Shown: one piece after another, positions 34,793-38,721 of the stretch
Position numbering within the stretch: position 1 is the first letter of the stretch
Layout of the letters: every line of letters begins with the position of its first letter
NCBI RefSeq assembly: GCF_003350535.1
Contig: NZ_QQBB01000011.1
Location: forward strand, 7,941-46,661
DNA from: Microvirga subterranea
GTDB taxonomy: Bacteria; Pseudomonadota; Alphaproteobacteria; Rhizobiales; Beijerinckiaceae
Length of the DNA: 38,721 nt
Direction of reading: 5' to 3'
The notes under the pieces: model-generated
Told to the model about the DNA's origin: nothing
Databases searched by the model: none
What the model saw: the letters and a program-made list of their open reading frames with translations, nothing else
Made by a program: the position numbers and the translations under genes

Positions 34793-35141
34793 GGCGCCGA
34801 AGAGGAAAGCCTGTCCGCGGCCATTGACGGGACCAATCGGCCCGGCGCAGAGCAATTCCGTGCATACGACACAGGCCGCGATGGTGCTCTTGACGCCGCC
34901 CCCACGGCTGGAGGCGCTTATGCCGGCGCATCCGTCTTCAAACGGCGGGAGCGTGTTCTGCAGCATCGCCTGCCGCAGAGTTCCCAAACAGGCAGCTGCC
35001 CTCCATCCACGTCATCAATGAGCTGCATGCGATCATTCGATTGGTCCTAAGGCCCAAATCCGCGCATTTTACCTTAGGAAACAACTCCAGTGCGTTCTTT
35101 CACTGAACGTATCCTCTTCTGGTTGCGGCAGGCATATCGGC
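34793..35141. other. Intergenic region between kinase and membrane protein B
   Basis: These 349 bp contain no convincing gene. A perfect 8-bp inverted repeat, TCCTAAGG (35045-35052) and CCTTAGGA (35072-35079) with 19 nt between, lies about 63-97 bp upstream of the membrane protein start. It is placed as an operator would be. No terminator for the kinase is clear. Confidence 0.5.
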
Positions 35142-35618
35142 ATGAACGACCCTCACGCTCAACCACCCTTCTCTTCCGGAGCCGCCTCGGCAGTCCGTTT
35201 CGCGCTGACGTCGGTCTTCTGGGCACATGCGCTTGTCATTCTGGCGGGGCCGTACAGCGATCTGAGCGCCTTGCGATCTCCGGGCGCAGACACGATGCGC
35301 TTCTACCTCCTCATGATCGTCGGCCTGCAGCTGTCGGGCTCTTTGCTCACGGCGGCCAACCGCAGCGTCTGGATCGGAATCTCCGCGCTGGCCGCACAGC
35401 TCGTCATCACCCTGTCTGTAGAACGCAGTGGAAGCGGTCTTGAGGCGCCAGGCGCCCTCCCCCAAGCGCAACTGATCCTCGTTCAGATCGCAGCCTTGGC
35501 TTGCATTGTCGGGATCACCTTGGTCCAATCAATCCGAACCACAATCCCGTCCATCTTGACCGCGGACGAACTCACCCGCCGTAGCGGGCCGAAACCAGGC
35601 AACTGGCGGTATATTTGA
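35142..35618 (+). CDS. Small membrane protein B of the two-component module
   Basis: 158 residues with four hydrophobic segments (about 17-36, 53-70, 75-92, 106-127) and a short polar C-terminus. I recognise no family. Its second and third segments (IVGLQLSGSLLTAANRSVWI and the following LAAQLVITL) parallel those of the protein at 31069-31611, sharing QL-x-G-x-LL, an Arg-x2-Trp-x-Gly turn and a TL ending. It follows the kinase on the same strand after 349 bp and has its own candidate operator. Confidence 0.72.
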   Translation: MNDPHAQPPFSSGAASAVRFALTSVFWAHALVILAGPYSDLSALRSPGADTMRFYLLMIVGLQLSGSLLTAANRSVWIGISALAAQLVITLSVERSGSGLEAPGALPQAQLILVQIAALACIVGITLVQSIRTTIPSILTADELTRRSGPKPGNWRYI

Positions 35619-35897
35619 GCTTCAACATCTCCATCGGGACCGTCGACCCACAAAACCCGCCTCAACTCCAAACAAGCCTGCCCGAGGCGGAATCTCCGTT
35701 CCGTATCGGCGTTGCTCCCATTGCCGTAAACAGAAGCCCCGAAGGTGCGGCTGGCAGCGACGCAGGCCAGCCGCGGCTGGTCCCGCGGTAATGGACATTC
35801 GACGTCCCACTAGGCCAGCATCTCGGTACACTGGCAAAAGGAGCTTGTTCGTTGCCTGCTCTGCACAAGGGCCGAACAGATACGAGGAGCGACTTGG

Positions 35898-36248
35898 GAT
35901 CTGCCGGAGGTTGAAGAGCTTCTCGTAGAAGGCTGCCCACTCGTTCAGGCGCCCGCGATAGACGTTGTGGGTCAGGTGGTCGATGTAGTGCAGGCCGACC
36001 CCGTGCGGGCGGGGATCGGGTTCGCCAAGCCACTCGAAGTCCACGTCGTAGATCGAGCCCTTCTGGCCGTAGCGGTCGACCAGGTAGATCTGGAGCCCGC
36101 CGATGCCCTCGATGGCCGGGATCTCCAGCTCGTTGGGGCCAGTCTGGGTCTGGACCGGCTTGGCGCCGAGCTTCAGGGCCCGGTCATAGGCGTATTGCGC
36201 GTCCACCACCCGGAAGGCCATCGCCGGGGCCGATCGGATGCGGTGAAA
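35898..36248 (-). pseudogene. Fragment of 4-hydroxyphenylpyruvate dioxygenase
   Basis: About 117 codons match the middle of this tyrosine-degradation enzyme: MAFRVVDAQYAYDRALKLGAKP, IPAIEGIGG, IYLVDRYGQKGSIYDVDFEW, and HYIDHLTHNVYRGRLNEWAAFYEKLFN. The normal enzyme has about 360 residues. The reading frame continues past 35898 to 35622, but similarity stops after NLRQI, where family members continue with the C-terminal domain holding further iron ligands. Upstream similarity fades at FHR near 36248. Both ends are therefore missing and no catalytic protein can be made. Confidence 0.85.
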
Positions 36249-36313
36249 GACCTGGAGCAGACGGATCGAGACCGGGCACGAGATCCATCACTCTGCCCGC
36301 ATCCAAAAATGGC

Positions 36314-36339
36314 AAAGCCTCCGCAACTCAGTGCAGAGG
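36314..36339. terminator. Terminator-like hairpin upstream of the dioxygenase remnant
   Basis: On the minus strand AGCCTCTGC and GCGGAGGCT form a 9-bp stem with one G-U pair and an 8-nt loop, followed by TTTGCCATTTTT. On the plus strand TCGCTTCTTTT follows the same stem with one mismatch. It may be a leftover terminator of a lost neighbouring gene. Confidence 0.5.
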
Positions 36340-36440
36340 CTTCGCTTCTTTTCATGCCCCTCGATGAGCCGAAGCGACACTTCCGATAGCTTGGAGCGGT
36401 TCGTTTGACAGTTCCAGTTTCAGCATGTGCTGAGGCCGAA

Positions 36441-36479
36441 GGTTTCGAGGTCAACTCAAAGATGCTGACCTCGAAAACC
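36441..36479. repeat. 13-bp inverted repeat
   Basis: GGTTTCGAGGTCA (36441-36453) pairs with TGACCTCGAAAACC (36466-36479), with one extra A in the right arm and a 12-nt loop. No T-run follows on either strand, so it is not a classical terminator. It might be a copy of a dispersed palindromic element. Confidence 0.5.
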
Positions 36480-36519
36480 TGCCGACCCGAACGCCACCGC
36501 TCGGGCCCACCGGGACAGA

Positions 36520-36547
36520 GCCCCTCCCATAGCAGGACGGGAGGGGC
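36520..36547 (-). terminator. Hairpin after the RTX gene
   Basis: GCCCCTCCC (36520-36528) pairs with GGGAGGGGC (36539-36547), a perfect 9-bp GC-rich stem with a 10-nt loop. It lies 11 nt past the stop codon of the Calx-beta/RTX gene. The T-run is missing, so termination may be weak or Rho-assisted. Confidence 0.5.
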
Positions 36548-36558
36548 ATTGATTGTCG

Positions 36559-38721
36559 TCAGATGAAGAAGAAGTCCTTCCAGGTGAGGGTCGTGCCCTC
36601 GCCCTTCTGGAGCTTGAGGCTGGCGATCTCCACCATGGCGGCCGAGCCGGAGCCGTCCACGTCGAAGTACAGCTTCTTGGTCCGGGCGTTGTAGATGAAG
36701 AAGTCGTCCTTGTCGGCGGCCTTGTCGCCCACCTTGAAGAAGCTCGCCTTCATCTTCACCGGCTTGTCGAGCGACGCCCCCTTGTTCTTCAGGTACTTGG
36801 CGATGGTCTTGTTGGTGAATGCCGCATCGTCGAACCAGATGCTGTCGTACTTCGGCCCGAAGTCGAGGATCTGGTCCTTGCTCTTGTTGGCCAGCGACTT
36901 GTTCGGCTTGCCCTTGGCATCGATCAGCTTGGTGTCGAACACGAACGCATCCTGACTCGTCTTGCCCTTGCCGCCGGTGAGCTTGTCCTTGCCCTCGCCG
37001 CCGCCGAGCACGTCGTTGCCGGCTTCGCCCTTGAGGATGTCGTTTCCACCCCGACCAAGCAGCCGGTCGTTGCCGAGCCCGCCCGAGAGGCTGTCATTGC
37101 CAGCCCCGCCCCAGAACACGTCATGGTCAGCCGAACCGGCGGTGATCTCCGTCGGGCCCACGTCGAGCACCGAGATGGTGAGGTCCTTGTCGACCACATG
37201 CGTGCCGTCGCTGACCCTCACCTTAATGGTGTGGGAGGCCGCCTGCTCGTAGTCGAGCTTGAAGCCGTTCTCGACCAGGATCTGGTTGCCATCGAGCTTG
37301 AAGCGCCCGCCGGCATTGTCGAGGAGCGTGTAGGTGAGCCGGTCGCCGTCCGGGTCGGTCGAGGAGAGCGTGCCCACAAGCGTGCCCGCCGCCTCGTATT
37401 CCTTGGCCGTAGCGTTACTAAGGGTCGGAGCCGTCGGGGGGGCGTTCTGAGGTCTATCATCGTTGGTAATTGTGCCAAGACCGCTGGCGTCGCCGATGGT
37501 TGCTCCTACCGCGTTGGTCAGGTTGATCGTGAAGGTCTCGTTGCCCTCCAGATCCGTGTCTCCCGCCACCTGAACGGTGATCGTCTGCTCCGTCTGACCC
37601 GCTTGGAAGACCACCGCACCATTGATTGGCTGGCCGGCGGCGAGGTCACTCGCGCCCGTTGTAATATGATTGAGCGTCCATTCGACGGTAGCACCCTGTG
37701 AGAGGTTGCTTCCCGAACGAGTGACGATAAAGGTCATCGAGCGAGTACCGCCATTCCCCTCCTCGATCGTCACATCCCCGATCGAGAGTACCGGAGGAAG
37801 AGGAGGATCGTCGTCATTCCTGATCGTTGCTTGAGCGCTGCCAGCGCCAGTCGCGATCACGGCATCCGTAGGATTAAAGAGGCGAACGGAGAAGGTTTCA
37901 TCCTCCTCATCGTCCGTATCGCCGATCACGGTTACGGTAATCTGGGCCGTTTCCTGACCCAAGTCGAAATCTATGGTTCCGCTGGTAACACCAGTAAAGT
38001 CACTGGCTGCTGCAGGATTGAGGCCTATTCCAGCCAGATCCCAGTCCACGTGTGAAGTCGTTCCAGCCGCATTGGTGCGGGTGACCGTGAAGACATAGGT
38101 CGTCGTTCCGGAATTTCCTTCGTTCTGGACGGCTTGAACGGCGGTGATCGATAGCGCTGGGGTTCCTGCCGGAACGTCATCGTTATTGATCAGATTGTTC
38201 ACGCTTCCCGTGCCGATGGTAGCACCCGTTGCATCGGAGAGGGAGACGGTGAACTGCTCGTTCGCCTCCGGGTCCGTATCGCCGACGACTGTGACCGTGA
38301 AGGACTTGCTGACCTCTCCGTCTGCGAACGTGATCGTTCCGTTCATTGGCCCGGTGAAGTCGCCATTCGAAGCCGGGTTGTTGCCGGATCCCATGGCTGA
38401 CCAAAGAACCGTGGAGGAGCCGATATCGCTGCTGCGGGTCACCGTGTAGGTGTAGGTGACGGTTCCAGAATCACCTTCATTCAGGCCCGTTTGGCCTGCC
38501 GTAAGAGTGAGCACCGGCAGGTCGTTACTGATGAGTGTGCCGGTGGCCGAGCCGTCGCCCAGCACCGCGTTGCCGTTCGTCGGCACCGCCAGATTGAGCG
38601 TAAATGTTTCATTTCGTTCAATTTCCGTGTCGTCCGCCACCGGCAGGGTGATCGTCGCGTTCGCCTGGCCGGCCCCGAACACCACCGTGTTCGTCGGCAG
38701 CGTGCCGAAGTCGCCCGCCGC
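36559..38721 (-). CDS. Calx-beta / cadherin-like / RTX calcium-binding surface protein (5' end outside the window)
   Basis: The last 720 residues of a larger protein. The frame continues without a start to the window edge (AAGDFGTLPTNTVVFGAG). In order: one partial and three full Calx-beta repeats (each with an NEG/EEG start, DTD-x-E-x-NE-x-F core and a final ND-rich turn), a cadherin-like module (SSTDPDGDRLTYTL, LDYEQAASHTIKVRVSDG), about five RTX nonapeptides (GGAGNDSLSGGLGNDRLLG and following), and a C-terminal domain ending TWKDFFFI. RTX proteins with such a tail leave by type I secretion and fold on external calcium. It is probably an adhesin or matrix protein. No transporter gene lies in the window. 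Confidence 0.92.
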   Translation of the reverse strand, partial: AAGDFGTLPTNTVVFGAGQANATITLPVADDTEIERNETFTLNLAVPTNGNAVLGDGSATGTLISNDLPVLTLTAGQTGLNEGDSGTVTYTYTVTRSSDIGSSTVLWSAMGSGNNPASNGDFTGPMNGTITFADGEVSKSFTVTVVGDTDPEANEQFTVSLSDATGATIGTGSVNNLINNDDVPAGTPALSITAVQAVQNEGNSGTTTYVFTVTRTNAAGTTSHVDWDLAGIGLNPAAASDFTGVTSGTIDFDLGQETAQITVTVIGDTDDEEDETFSVRLFNPTDAVIATGAGSAQATIRNDDDPPLPPVLSIGDVTIEEGNGGTRSMTFIVTRSGSNLSQGATVEWTLNHITTGASDLAAGQPINGAVVFQAGQTEQTITVQVAGDTDLEGNETFTINLTNAVGATIGDASGLGTITNDDRPQNAPPTAPTLSNATAKEYEAAGTLVGTLSSTDPDGDRLTYTLLDNAGGRFKLDGNQILVENGFKLDYEQAASHTIKVRVSDGTHVVDKDLTISVLDVGPTEITAGSADHDVFWGGAGNDSLSGGLGNDRLLGRGGNDILKGEAGNDVLGGGEGKDKLTGGKGKTSQDAFVFDTKLIDAKGKPNKSLANKSKDQILDFGPKYDSIWFDDAAFTNKTIAKYLKNKGASLDKPVKMKASFFKVGDKAADKDDFFIYNARTKKLYFDVDGSGSAAMVEIASLKLQKGEGTTLTWKDFFFI

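Larger units (their letters stand above)
35619..36558. other. Decayed region with gene remnant and hairpins
   Basis: 940 bp without an intact gene. It holds a remnant of 4-hydroxyphenylpyruvate dioxygenase (35898-36248), a terminator-like hairpin (36314-36339), a 13-bp inverted repeat (36441-36479) and the hairpin after the RTX gene (36520-36547). The part from 35619 to 35897 shows no recognisable coding sequence. It looks like a recombination scar. Confidence 0.6.

Noticed and set aside
34824..35021. 65-codon plus-strand frame between kinase and membrane protein B
   Set aside because: No ribosome binding site, low-complexity Pro/Ala/Ser content and no recognisable similarity.

Overview
The window looks like a chromosomal stretch of an alphaproteobacterium of the order Hyphomicrobiales, most like Methylobacteriaceae such as Microvirga. 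The genus is a guess. The grounds are a GC-rich sequence, the gene order flgB-flgC-fliE-flgG-flgA-flgI-motE-flgH-fliL-fliP with a motE gene inside it, small flagellins in tandem, soluble chemoreceptors, and a large Calx-beta/RTX surface protein.

Region 1 (1-2743, minus strand): two flagellin genes in tandem. Their coding sequences appear identical over about 930 bp. Both carry the same 53-bp leader box, which holds a hairpin and a 7-nt segment complementary to each gene's own ribosome binding site.

Region 2 (2744-13436, minus strand): a glycosylation island of nine genes. Transcription runs from a GT2 glycosyltransferase, through rfbF and rfbG (CDP-glucose, then CDP-4-keto-6-deoxyglucose), a sugar C-methyltransferase, a 3,5-epimerase, an NAD-dependent reductase/epimerase, a CmcI-like methyltransferase and a second zinc-finger methyltransferase, to a TPR/OGT (SPINDLY-type, GT41) protein next to the flagellins. 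Most of the central genes overlap as ATGA and are translationally coupled. Together they predict a CDP-linked, methyl-branched 6-deoxyhexose, plausibly transferred to flagellin.

Region 3 (13593-19872, minus strand): the rod, ring and export operon. Region 4 (20168-28960): three chemoreceptors with different inputs (membrane Cache, cytoplasmic globin, cytoplasmic double PAS), a GGDEF-EAL protein whose GGDEF half looks degenerate, a cardiolipin synthase and a 79-residue orphan gene.

Region 5 (29270-35618): a cupin gene divergent from a LysR regulator, then a divergent two-component pair. The NarL-type response regulator (minus) and the membrane histidine kinase with a PDZ-like input domain (plus) are each followed by a small membrane protein, and these two proteins resemble each other. 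Region 6 (35619-38721): a decayed stretch with a 117-codon remnant of 4-hydroxyphenylpyruvate dioxygenase, several hairpins, and the 3' part of a Calx-beta/cadherin/RTX protein that runs off the window.

Best candidates for new biology: the self-complementary flagellin leader, the symmetric two-component module with paired membrane proteins, and the CDP-branched-sugar island between flagellin and flagellar structural genes. No tRNA, rRNA, CRISPR array or complete insertion sequence was seen.
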